Assembly (NCBI GenBank): GCA_002382735.1
Contig: DFZN01000032.1
Location: 15,276 to 79,275, forward strand
Source: a bacterium UBP11_UBA4055
GTDB lineage: Bacteria > UBA4055
DNA length: 64,000 nucleotides
Reading direction: 5' to 3'
Positions 17,051 to 25,589 of this stretch are shown one piece after another. A program made the position numbers and the translations under genes. Each line of letters starts with the position of its first letter. The first letter of the stretch is position 1. The notes beneath the pieces were generated by a model that had not been told where the DNA came from, did no database searches, and saw only the letters and a program-made list of their open reading frames with translations.

Positions 17051-18047
17051 TGTTCTTCTCCTTTAAAAATTCGATCACTTTTCCCTTTCCGCCTTTTTCA
17101 GCTATTTTGGATAAAATCCTGTATCCGTTCCCGTAAACGGGATGTTCGTTGTATTTCTTTTGTTCGTTCAAATATTCCCTCCCGAAAAAAGAGTTCACGA
17201 GAGAGGCGGCATACTCGGCCCAGCCTTCAATTATCACTTTATCCCTGATATTTGGGTAATACCTTTCCAGCCAGTCGTGTGCAAGCTCATGAGCTGCAAT
17301 GTCGGAAAACTTTTCTGCGGGCAGGCTTGTAAGAATGAATATCGTGAAAGAATCGGACATTATTATATTCTTTTCCTCGCCGATTTTTATCCCTAACTTC
17401 TTCTTCGTAATAATTTCAGTGTTCTTCCATTCTTCGTGCTGAAACAGTCCAAGCTCCATTTCGCTTTGCCCTGACAGCTTTTTCAGCTCATTTTTATCCA
17501 CCAGCCTGTATTTAATCTCATGATCCGTGAAAATATCTAACTCTTCTTTCATTATTTTTCTGACTTCTCTTATAATCTCAGTCGATCCTCTTAAGGAAGT
17601 TACGGCTGAAGACTGACATTTACTGCAAATATTTCTGCCGTCAGGGAGAACAAAACAATCGTTGGGGAGTCCGCAGCCGGAACAGATCGGTTTTTCCGCG
17701 CAATCGGAACAGTAAAACATTCCGTTTTTACTGCCTAAATGAACTCCTTTATTCACTTTCTTACCGCATAACGAACAGCTTTCCCAGGTGGTACTGAGGC
17801 ATTTCTCGCTGCAGTAGTTTTTCCCTTCCGAAACATATCCGGCTTTAACCGGATCTCCGCATACAGCACATTTCGGCAAGCTTTTCTCATAGCACTCATG
17901 ATCACAGTATATCTTACTTTCTGAAATTATATATGATGCTCCTTCTTTTATTCTGTTGCCGCACTGGTCACAGTATATACTCTCAGCAGATGCCTGAGCA
18001 GACAGAATAAGAAAAAACAGATGAAGCAAAGCGGGTCTTATCTTCAT
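17040..18047 (-). CDS. Exported zinc protein: LIM-like knuckles plus DA1-type HExxH peptidase
   Basis: The 335-residue protein starts with a cleavable signal peptide (MKIRPALLHLFFLILSAQAS, then AES). Residues 26-144 hold eight CxxC/CxxxC pairs (26/29, 48/52, 60/63, 79/83, 91/94, 113/116, 122/125, 141/144) in a LIM-like pattern. The C-terminal half has 'IAAHELAHDWLERYYP' (HExxH at 253-257) and 'VIIEGWAEYAA' with a third ligand at E274 or E278. LIM followed by this peptidase is the layout of eukaryotic DA1, a ubiquitin-activated protease, but this copy is secreted. Zinc-metallopeptidase activity is inferred; the target is unknown. It overlaps the PD40 lipoprotein gene. Confidence 0.78.
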   Translation of the reverse strand: MKIRPALLHLFFLILSAQASAESIYCDQCGNRIKEGASYIISESKIYCDHECYEKSLPKCAVCGDPVKAGYVSEGKNYCSEKCLSTTWESCSLCGKKVNKGVHLGSKNGMFYCSDCAEKPICSGCGLPNDCFVLPDGRNICSKCQSSAVTSLRGSTEIIREVRKIMKEELDIFTDHEIKYRLVDKNELKKLSGQSEMELGLFQHEEWKNTEIITKKKLGIKIGEEKNIIMSDSFTIFILTSLPAEKFSDIAAHELAHDWLERYYPNIRDKVIIEGWAEYAASLVNSFFGREYLNEQKKYNEHPVYGNGYRILSKIAEKGGKGKVIEFLKEKNSEE

Positions 18048-18119
18048 GATTATAATTTAACATTTATTTCCGATTTTTCAAAATATTCTTTATATTTAGG
18101 CAAATTTAAGGTGAGTTGA

Positions 18120-19073
18120 ATGCAGAACCAGATAATATTCCAGCAGATCTCCATACTCGGCCTTCTTACGCTTACAGGCTACATAGCTCAGAAATTCAGT
18201 CTGTTCCCTGAAGGTTTTCACGCCGGACTGAACAAGCTTGTAATGAAGATCACGCTTCCGTTAATGATATTCTCTTCTCTTTATAAATTCCGGCTGTCTT
18301 CAGAGATCCTTAAAAGTGCGGCTCTTGTTTTCATTTTCGCATATATCTCGATTTTTCTGCTTCTCGGTGCCGGAACAGCAGCCGGTAAACTGCTGAAACT
18401 TAAAGGCGGATCTTACACTGTCCATAAGATACATACTACATTCGGAAATATCGCTTTTTTAGGCTATCCCCTGCTTGACTCTCTGTTCCCCGGCGGAACG
18501 GGTCTTTTCTATGCGGTAGTATATCATATCGCGCTTGAATCTTTACTCTGGACGCTCGGCGTTATAATCTTTAACAAAGGAAAAAGCATCAGCATTTTGG
18601 AAAGCCTGAAGCATCTTTTCAATCCGAACACTGTAGCTTTCGTACTTGGGATCGCGGGTTTTCTTATACATTTAAAGATCCCTTTGATATTGGACACAAC
18701 GATAAAGGGGCTCGGAGGCACAACTATATATCTGTCAATGATCTATATAGGTATAACTTTGAGCCGGATCAGTATAAGAGGAACATTAAAAGAGCTTTCG
18801 ATCTATGTTCTGACCTTCAATAAAATGATATTCGTGCCTTTTGTGCTTATTCTGATCATCGATCTCCTGACGGGGATCTTCGGGCTCGGCATCGATCCCG
18901 TAGCGAGAGCCGTAACCGTTCTTCAGACAGCCACACCGTGTATGGCAACGATCGTAATTATGGCCGGAAATTTTAATTCGGATGCCGATCTCGCCGCAAA
19001 GAATGTCTTTCTGACTACACTGTTGAGTATTCTTACTTTACCTTTCGTTTACTGGATGATAACGGTACTCTGA
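18120..19073 (+). CDS. AEC-family transporter (auxin efflux carrier type permease)
   Basis: The 317-residue membrane protein has about ten hydrophobic segments in the 5+5 pattern of the AEC family. It has the typical opening 'LTLTGYIAQKFSLFPEGF', the 'LVMKITLPLMIFSSLYKF' helix with its conserved proline, and a late 'VLQTATPCMATIVIMAGNF' helix. Bacterial members export or import small organic acids or amino acids; the substrate here is open. It runs opposite to the DA1-like gene and abuts mraY tail to tail. Confidence 0.87.
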   Translation: MQNQIIFQQISILGLLTLTGYIAQKFSLFPEGFHAGLNKLVMKITLPLMIFSSLYKFRLSSEILKSAALVFIFAYISIFLLLGAGTAAGKLLKLKGGSYTVHKIHTTFGNIAFLGYPLLDSLFPGGTGLFYAVVYHIALESLLWTLGVIIFNKGKSISILESLKHLFNPNTVAFVLGIAGFLIHLKIPLILDTTIKGLGGTTIYLSMIYIGITLSRISIRGTLKELSIYVLTFNKMIFVPFVLILIIDLLTGIFGLGIDPVARAVTVLQTATPCMATIVIMAGNFNSDADLAAKNVFLTTLLSILTLPFVYWMITVL

Positions 19074-20183
19074 TCACCTTATCTTTATGGACGCGATACT
19101 TATTAAGGCAAGAATTATGCTGACTATCCAGAATCTCTGAACGATCTTGGGCTCAGGCATGCCTCTGAACTGAAATGAATGGTGAAGCGGTGCTCTGAAA
19201 AATATCCTCCTTCCTAGCCATTTTATGCCTATCTTCTCCTGAATAAGTACCGAAAAGGCTTCGGCGACGAATATACCGCCGGCTATAATGAAAAGAAGTT
19301 CCTGTTTGACCAGAATGACAGTTACTCCGAGAAGTCCTCCGATGGCCATTGAACCTGTATCGCCCATGAAGATCGTGGCAGGATAGCAGTTGTACCAGAG
19401 AAATCCGAGTCCTGCGCCGAACAGAGCGGCCATTATGATGGTAAGTTCACCTGTTCCGGGCATAAAGTCGAAGAGCAGATATTTTGAATATACCGCGTTG
19501 CCGACCAGGTATGCGAAGATGCCGTAAACAGCGCCGGTCACGATAGACGGAACGGTCACCAGACCGTCAAGTCCGTCCGCGAAATTTACCGCGTTCGATA
19601 TGGAAAGCATGGTCAGTATAACAAAGGCCAAATAGAACCCGTTCAGATCGACAGAGAAATTACCTTTCAGGTACGGGATTGTAAGTTTGGTAGCAATGCC
19701 TGAAGGAAAGGGAGACAGTTCAGGATTTATCAGCATCCATCCCAAAGCAGCCGCGAAGATTCCCTGTAATACGATCTTTGTAAGCTGGGACATACCTTTA
19801 TCGCTGTTCATGTGTCTGACCTTGTCCAGATCGTCCTTCATGCCTATAAGACCGTACCAGATTATTGCGGCAAGAGGTATCTGGGCATAAAGAGATGAAA
19901 GATTGCTCCACAGGCTTATTGATACTATCATTGAAAGAATAAGGATCAGTCCGCCCATTACCGGCGTCCCGCTCTTGTCGCTGACCGCTACCTCCCCGTA
20001 ATCCCTTACGATATCTCTGATGCCCTTTTTGTAAAGCCATTTGATTATTCCGTTCCCGAAAACTAGTGATATGATGAGAGCTGTTATCATCGCCCCTATC
20101 GATCTGAAAGAGATAGAATCGAAAAGCCTGAAAAATGACAGAAAAGAATAGTCTCTTGATAAAAATGAAAGGTAATGGAACAT
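19074..20183 (-). CDS. mraY: Phospho-N-acetylmuramoyl-pentapeptide-transferase
   Basis: The 369-residue multi-pass enzyme shows MraY motifs in order: 'SDKSGTPVMGGLILILSM', 'GLIGMKDDLDKV', the catalytic 'NAVNFADGLDGLVT', 'FMGDTGSMAIGGLLG' and 'RAPLHHSFQFRGMPEPK'. It transfers phospho-MurNAc-pentapeptide to undecaprenyl phosphate, making lipid I at the inner membrane. It is outside any mur/fts cluster here, placed 52 nt after dinG, which is unusual but does not affect the call. Confidence 0.96.
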   Translation of the reverse strand: MFHYLSFLSRDYSFLSFFRLFDSISFRSIGAMITALIISLVFGNGIIKWLYKKGIRDIVRDYGEVAVSDKSGTPVMGGLILILSMIVSISLWSNLSSLYAQIPLAAIIWYGLIGMKDDLDKVRHMNSDKGMSQLTKIVLQGIFAAALGWMLINPELSPFPSGIATKLTIPYLKGNFSVDLNGFYLAFVILTMLSISNAVNFADGLDGLVTVPSIVTGAVYGIFAYLVGNAVYSKYLLFDFMPGTGELTIIMAALFGAGLGFLWYNCYPATIFMGDTGSMAIGGLLGVTVILVKQELLFIIAGGIFVAEAFSVLIQEKIGIKWLGRRIFFRAPLHHSFQFRGMPEPKIVQRFWIVSIILALISIASIKIR

Positions 20184-20235
20184 GGTTCACTCCTCTAGAT
20201 TCCGCTACATTTTGAATAATAAGGAAAACGGGGGG

Positions 20236-23091
20236 TTATTTCAACAACAATCTTTTCAGATCCGAGAAACTTCGCGGGATCTCAGGCTTAACGGGAAGTG
20301 AGTTCAGAAATGCCGCGCCCCACCTTGTGTTGACGGTCCTGCTGTCTAAGATCATGATTATTCCGTGATCCTCTCTGTGCCTGATAAGCCTGCCTATCCC
20401 CTGTTTGAACTTTAGTATTGTCTCAGGCACGGAATAACCCATGAACGAGTCGATCCCGTTCTTCTCAAGCTCCTCAGTCCTCGCCTGCACGACAGGCTCG
20501 GTGGGCACGGCGAACGGCAGCTTGGTCATAACAAGGGTGTGCAGTGCGTCCCCCGGCACATCAATGCCCTCCCAGAAGCTGTCCGTACCCAGCAGGAACG
20601 AGTTCCTGACCGACCGGAACTGCTTTATCAGGTTCGTGCGGCTTGTCTCTTTGTTCTGTACTGAAATGACCCTTTCTTTTTTGATAAAGCTGTTCTGAAT
20701 GTTTCTGAAGACACTGTTCATCTGATAATAACTTGTAAAAAGGACGAGCGTGCCGTTGTCGTGATCATCGCACAAAAGTTTAAGTACCTGAACCACATCG
20801 TTCTCGAAAACTACGGGATTTTTAGGCGATGAAATGTATGACGGCGCGATAATCTGAAGCTGGTTTTTGAGGTCGAAAGGCGTCCCCAGCATAAGAGTTT
20901 CCATACGGTCATCATTGTAGTCCGACAGACCGAGTTTTTTCAGCATGTATTTAAACCTGTTCTCTATCGTAAGAGTGGCACTGGTAAAGATCATAGTCTT
21001 CATATTATCGTAAAGGTCGTTCTTCAGGATCGATGATACATCAAGAGGAGCGGCATAGAGACTTAAGACTTCCCTGTTCTCCGATCCTGCAATATCGTAC
21101 CAGAAAACATAATTCTCTCTGTTGGAATTTAAGAAAAAGGTGAAAGACTCATAAACACCCTCGGCCTGCTCGATCACCGATTTGATCTCACCGGAAAGGT
21201 CGTCGAACTCGTGGTTCTTTTCAGCCTCGATATTGAATATTATATCCAGCCTTTTTAAAATACTGATCAGCTCCTCGTAAAGAAATCTGAGAACGGTGTT
21301 CTCTTTATCGAATGCGAATACATCTCCTATATCTCTGTACCTGTTCCTTATATTTGTAAACTGACCGGATGTGCCGTTAGAATTTTCTGAAAGAAGCTTT
21401 TCGGTCGCGAGATCGAAGATCTTTTTAGCCTGTTCAAGCACATTCGAACCTTTTTCATTAAGCTGTTCGTTCAGGTCGCTTATCGTACTTTTATCTGTTT
21501 TGAACCAGTCAGACCCTTTATCGATCCTGACAAAGATCCCCTGCCTGTTATTGTAATTTAACCGCTGGACGAGATTCTTTACATGAAAATAGTTGTATTC
21601 GAATCCGAGATATTTTGTGGCCGAACTTTCTACATTATGAGCTTCGTCGATTATAAGCCTGTCGTATCCGCCCAATACGGCATTTTCTGAGGCCATGTCG
21701 GAAAAAAGGAGCGAGTGATTTATTATGACCAGATCCGACTTGAACGCAGTCTTCCTTATATTTTGCAGATAGCATTCTTTATATTTCGGGCACTTTTTAC
21801 CTGAGCAGAAACCCTTGTCGGAAGCCAGTCTCTGCCACAGAAATCTTGCAAAGCCTATTTTAAATCCGTTATTTTCCTCAATATCCCCGGTCGAAGTCCT
21901 TTCTGCCCAATATATAAGCGGAAGAAATTTTTCATAGTCATCATTTGAAAGGTATTCATCAGGCCTGCTCAGAAATCTCTCATATCTGGCTTTACAAAGG
22001 TAATTATTCCTCCCCTTCAGCAGTACAGCCTTAAATGTCGATCTGAGCATTTCGTGGAGAACAGGAAGGTCTTTGAAAAATATCTGTTCCTGAAGATTTT
22101 TAGTGTTCGTGGAGATTATTACCCTTTCTTTGTTCAGCAGTGTAAAAATGATCGATGGAATAAGATACGCAAAAGACTTCCCTACCCCGGTCCCTGCTTC
22201 ACTGACGAGAATTTTGTCATACCTGAACGCATCCGAACACTTCTCGGCCATAATGTGCTGCTCTTCGCGGTATTCGAAATTCTTTATATGCCTGCTGATC
22301 TCTCCGCCGGGCTTGAATATCTTATCGTTAATGTCCTCTTTTGAGATATGCTCCAGTTCTTCTGCTGAAGGCTCGGATAGCGCATGAAGTATGTTAGAGA
22401 TCGAATAGGACCGTTCTTTTGCTTTTATCTTTCTTCCGAACGCAGTCTTTAAAAAATAATTTGCAACCGAATTGAAAAATTCTTTAACATATTTAAGGTC
22501 CGACTTCCCTGAAACTTCCGTAAGCTTTCTTATTACTTCTTCCGAACTTTCGAGAGCCCTTTCGATGATCTTTAAAAAAAGATAACCTGTAGCAGCACTG
22601 TCATTATATGCCCTGTGCATATTTTCTGAGCTGAACCCGAAATATTCCGTTAAAGTTGAGAGTCTGTGGTTGCTTACTTCCACAGGAAAGAATATCTGGC
22701 TCAGGAGCAGAGTGTCATAAAACCTGCTCGATCCCAAAAGTAATATCCTGTCGTGATCCTCAATTGCTGCCTTAAGAAATCCCAGATCGAAATCAATATT
22801 ATGACCCACGACCGGGAGATCGGATACGAACTGTATAAATTCAGGAAGGACTTCATCTATAGACGGCTTCCCCTTTAAATCTTCATTCTTGATCCCCGTA
22901 ATAATTGTTATATCTTCGCTTAATTTCCTTCCGGGATTGATCAGGTGAGAGAACTGCGAGAATATTTCGCCGTCTTTATATTTTATTCCGGCGATCTCGA
23001 TGATCTTATCAGCGTAAGGATCCGTACCCGTAGTCTCCACATCGAATACTACGAATTCGTCAAGTTTTAGGGATTTCAACTTTTCTTTCAT
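20236..23091 (-). CDS. dinG: DinG-family ATP-dependent helicase with N-terminal exonuclease domain
   Basis: The 951-residue protein starts with a DnaQ-type 3'-5' exonuclease domain: 'FDVETTGTDPYADKIIEIAG', 'VGHNIDFDLGFL' and 'HRAYNDSAATGYLF'. An XPD-like helicase follows, with Walker A 'EAGTGVGKSFAYLIPS', DEAH box 'LIIDEAHNVES', and four iron-sulfur cysteines ('YLCKARYERF' and 'GFCSGKKCPKYKEC'). The C-terminal motor domain has 'TDSFWEGIDVPGDALHTLVM' and 'KQGIGRLIRHREDHG'. The exonuclease fusion is as in Bacillus-type DinG. It probably acts in DNA repair or R-loop removal. Confidence 0.93.
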   Translation of the reverse strand: MKEKLKSLKLDEFVVFDVETTGTDPYADKIIEIAGIKYKDGEIFSQFSHLINPGRKLSEDITIITGIKNEDLKGKPSIDEVLPEFIQFVSDLPVVGHNIDFDLGFLKAAIEDHDRILLLGSSRFYDTLLLSQIFFPVEVSNHRLSTLTEYFGFSSENMHRAYNDSAATGYLFLKIIERALESSEEVIRKLTEVSGKSDLKYVKEFFNSVANYFLKTAFGRKIKAKERSYSISNILHALSEPSAEELEHISKEDINDKIFKPGGEISRHIKNFEYREEQHIMAEKCSDAFRYDKILVSEAGTGVGKSFAYLIPSIIFTLLNKERVIISTNTKNLQEQIFFKDLPVLHEMLRSTFKAVLLKGRNNYLCKARYERFLSRPDEYLSNDDYEKFLPLIYWAERTSTGDIEENNGFKIGFARFLWQRLASDKGFCSGKKCPKYKECYLQNIRKTAFKSDLVIINHSLLFSDMASENAVLGGYDRLIIDEAHNVESSATKYLGFEYNYFHVKNLVQRLNYNNRQGIFVRIDKGSDWFKTDKSTISDLNEQLNEKGSNVLEQAKKIFDLATEKLLSENSNGTSGQFTNIRNRYRDIGDVFAFDKENTVLRFLYEELISILKRLDIIFNIEAEKNHEFDDLSGEIKSVIEQAEGVYESFTFFLNSNRENYVFWYDIAGSENREVLSLYAAPLDVSSILKNDLYDNMKTMIFTSATLTIENRFKYMLKKLGLSDYNDDRMETLMLGTPFDLKNQLQIIAPSYISSPKNPVVFENDVVQVLKLLCDDHDNGTLVLFTSYYQMNSVFRNIQNSFIKKERVISVQNKETSRTNLIKQFRSVRNSFLLGTDSFWEGIDVPGDALHTLVMTKLPFAVPTEPVVQARTEELEKNGIDSFMGYSVPETILKFKQGIGRLIRHREDHGIIMILDSRTVNTRWGAAFLNSLPVKPEIPRSFSDLKRLLLK

Positions 23092-23102
23092 AAGTTATCT
23101 AT

Positions 23103-23133
23103 ATAAAACAAAAAGAGGAACAAGCGTCCTCTT
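23103..23133 (-). terminator. Rho-independent terminator after gcvPB
   Basis: On the minus strand AAGAGGA (23133-23127) pairs with TCCTCTT (23119-23113) around a 7-base loop and runs into TTTTTGTTTT. It lies about 27 nt past the gcvPB stop and separates it from dinG. Confidence 0.7.
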
Positions 23134-23159
23134 CCTGTTATATGATCTTTTACCTGTCA

Positions 23160-24599
23160 TTATTTCTGTAAATACCTTACATTGAGATTTTTCACCGCCA
23201 GAACTTCATCCAACCGTCTTACGGGAGTAGTAGTCGGGGCATTCTTCAGAATATCCGGATCGTTTTTTGCCTCCTCAGCGATCTGTTTCATAACTGAAAT
23301 AAATCTGTCGAGAGTATCCTTACTTTCGGTTTCAGTAGGCTCGATCATCATTGCCTCGTGGACCAGAAGAGGAAAATATATTGTGGGTGCGTGAATTCCG
23401 AAGTCGAGAAGTCTTTTTGCAATATCTAAGGTTTTTATTCCGAATTTACTCAGATTTTCGCCTGAAAAGACGACTTCATGCATGCAATTCTGTTTGTAGG
23501 GCAGATCAAATGTATCTTCAAGCATTTTCTTTACATAATTGGCATTTATTATCGCATTTTCGGAAACATTGTGAAGTCCGTCGGAACCTAAGATCTTCAT
23601 ATAAACATAAGCCCTGACAATGACCAGGAAATTGCCGTAGAACGAATGAACTTTTCCAATGCTTTCAGGCTTGTCGTAATCGAGATGAAATTTGCCGTCT
23701 TTTTCAGCCACATCGGGCACGGGGAGAAATTTCTCCAGTTCCTCAACCACTCCGATCGGACCTGCGCCCGGACCACCGCCTCCGTGCGGAGTAGAGAATG
23801 TCTTATGCAGGTTATAATGCATTACATCGAATCCCAGATCTGCCGGTCTTACTATTCCCAGAAGTGCATTGAAATTGGCACCGTCCATATAGAGAAGCCC
23901 GCCTTTAGAATGTACGATCTCCGCAATCTTTTTTACATTCTGCTCGAAGAGACCTATCGTATTAGGGTTCGTTATCATGAACGCGGCAGTATCTTCGTCA
24001 AATTTGGCTTCAAGATCGTCAATATCGACCAATCCTTTGGAATTCGATTTTAGTTCTACAACATCGTATCCGGCCATGACTATCGAAGCAGGATTCGTTC
24101 CGTGAGCAGTATCGGGAATAATTATCTTTTTTCTCGGATTGCCTTTCGATTCATGATAGGCCCTTATAACTTTCAGACCTGTCCACTCTCCGTGAGCACC
24201 CGCAACAGGCTGAAGAGACACTTTGCTGAATCCGGAGATCTTGCACAGCATATCCGCAAGGTCGTGATATATCTTAAGCACGCCCTGTATGGTCTCCTCA
24301 GGCTGATAAGGATGTATCTGTGTAAAACCGTCAAGAGCTGCCATGTACTCGTTTATTTTGGGGTTGTATTTCATTGTACAGCTTCCCAACGGATAAAATC
24401 CTTTATCTACATGATGGTTCAGAGTTGACATATTCACATAGTGTCTTACTATCTCAGGTTCACTTACTTCGGCCAGTCCGATCTTCTCTTTTCTGAGATG
24501 CTTTTCGTCAAGATCGATCTTTGAACAGTCTTCCCAGCAGGGCATAGTGAATGACCTTTTCCCTTCGCGGGAAATTTCAAAAATCAGTTTCTCAGCCAT
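23160..24599 (-). CDS. gcvPB: Glycine dehydrogenase (decarboxylating) subunit 2
   Basis: The 479-residue PLP enzyme matches the GcvP C-terminal-half subunit: 'HHVDKGFYPLGSCTMKYNPK', 'PVAGAHGEWTGLKVIRAYH', 'IPDTAHGTNPASIVMAGYD' and the cofactor lysine in 'MHYNLHKTFSTPHGGGGPG'. With GcvPA it forms the P-protein of the glycine cleavage system. The partner subunit and gcvT/gcvH are not in the window; a terminator follows, so it forms its own transcription unit or the end of one. Confidence 0.95.
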   Translation of the reverse strand: MAEKLIFEISREGKRSFTMPCWEDCSKIDLDEKHLRKEKIGLAEVSEPEIVRHYVNMSTLNHHVDKGFYPLGSCTMKYNPKINEYMAALDGFTQIHPYQPEETIQGVLKIYHDLADMLCKISGFSKVSLQPVAGAHGEWTGLKVIRAYHESKGNPRKKIIIPDTAHGTNPASIVMAGYDVVELKSNSKGLVDIDDLEAKFDEDTAAFMITNPNTIGLFEQNVKKIAEIVHSKGGLLYMDGANFNALLGIVRPADLGFDVMHYNLHKTFSTPHGGGGPGAGPIGVVEELEKFLPVPDVAEKDGKFHLDYDKPESIGKVHSFYGNFLVIVRAYVYMKILGSDGLHNVSENAIINANYVKKMLEDTFDLPYKQNCMHEVVFSGENLSKFGIKTLDIAKRLLDFGIHAPTIYFPLLVHEAMMIEPTETESKDTLDRFISVMKQIAEEAKNDPDILKNAPTTTPVRRLDEVLAVKNLNVRYLQK

Positions 24600-24689
24600 A
24601 TATAACTCCGTTTTTTTATTATTAATAAGGCAGTTGGAAAATAAATAAGTTATAAGTAAAAAACAATCTTAATTTTATGATTTTTAACG

Positions 24690-25589
24690 CTAATAATCAG
24701 GTGACTGCTCAGGTTTGTCTATTCCATATTTCAATTTAAGACTGTCCGTGTATATTTTCAACTCTGCATCTTCACTGAATTTGGCGGAAGTAATTTTTTC
24801 AAACACATTTTTGAATTCGATCCCGTCTTCCGTTTTACTGATATCAAGCCTGCCGATTTGCTCGGCACTACCGCCGTGGCTGAGATATAGTCTTTTGCCG
24901 AATCTGATCATTTCATTCTTCGTGTTTGTGTTCGAGATCATTATATCGATAGCTTTAATCCTGTTGAATATTTTTTTTTCTAGCGAACTCTCGAGGTTGG
25001 ATACAACTATAAAAACATCAGCTTCTTGTTTAAGTGAATCTACAAGATATTCTAATTTTTCTATCGGGATCTCAGAAATTCCTGATCCTGAAACATACTT
25101 TGAATATGACGGATCCGTTATTGATGTAACTGCGAGTGTCAGTCCTTTTCGGGGAAAGATCTTATGATCGGGCACATCATTTACATTGAAAGACGCGACC
25201 AGATCCTTATCGAGTTTTCCATAAAAACCGGTTTCGTTCCTTCCTGCGGCAATATAGTCATATCCGAGACTCTCAATAATTTCGAGAACTATTCTGTTCT
25301 GCCTGTCTCCGTAATTGTAAGAGAAGAGGTTTCCTGTACAAATATAGATACTATTTTGTAAATGACTGATGCTGTCTTCATAAAATGTCACATGGTTCAG
25401 AATATTTCCTTCGGGTTCCTTTGGACAATTACAGCCTTCAATTATACCATTGTAATTCCCTGTGTAGAATAAAGTCATATTTTTAGACGATGAACACCCT
25501 GAGATCAATATGATAAATGAAAGAAGCAGGATCAACCTGCTTCTTCCGTAATGACAATTATTGCATATTTTATTAATCGAAAAGCTCAT
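24690..25589 (-). CDS. Lipoprotein related to UshA-type metallophosphatase domains
   Basis: The start is placed at the ATG at 25589, since the longer frame needs a TTG. A lipoprotein signal 'LILLLSFIILISGCSSSKN' follows an unusually long Cys- and His-containing n-region. The body opens 'MTLFYTGNYNGIIEGCNCP', like the 'TGN..G.lepC.C' start of periplasmic 5'-nucleotidase-like proteins, and later has 'GYDYIAAGRNETGFYG', 'VSNLESSLEKK' and 'RLYLSHGG'. The usual metal ligands (DxH, GNHE) are largely replaced, so a binding role is as likely as catalysis. It overlaps the secretin gene by 17 nt and ends the pil operon. Confidence 0.6.
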   Translation of the reverse strand: MSFSINKICNNCHYGRSRLILLLSFIILISGCSSSKNMTLFYTGNYNGIIEGCNCPKEPEGNILNHVTFYEDSISHLQNSIYICTGNLFSYNYGDRQNRIVLEIIESLGYDYIAAGRNETGFYGKLDKDLVASFNVNDVPDHKIFPRKGLTLAVTSITDPSYSKYVSGSGISEIPIEKLEYLVDSLKQEADVFIVVSNLESSLEKKIFNRIKAIDIMISNTNTKNEMIRFGKRLYLSHGGSAEQIGRLDISKTEDGIEFKNVFEKITSAKFSEDAELKIYTDSLKLKYGIDKPEQSPDY

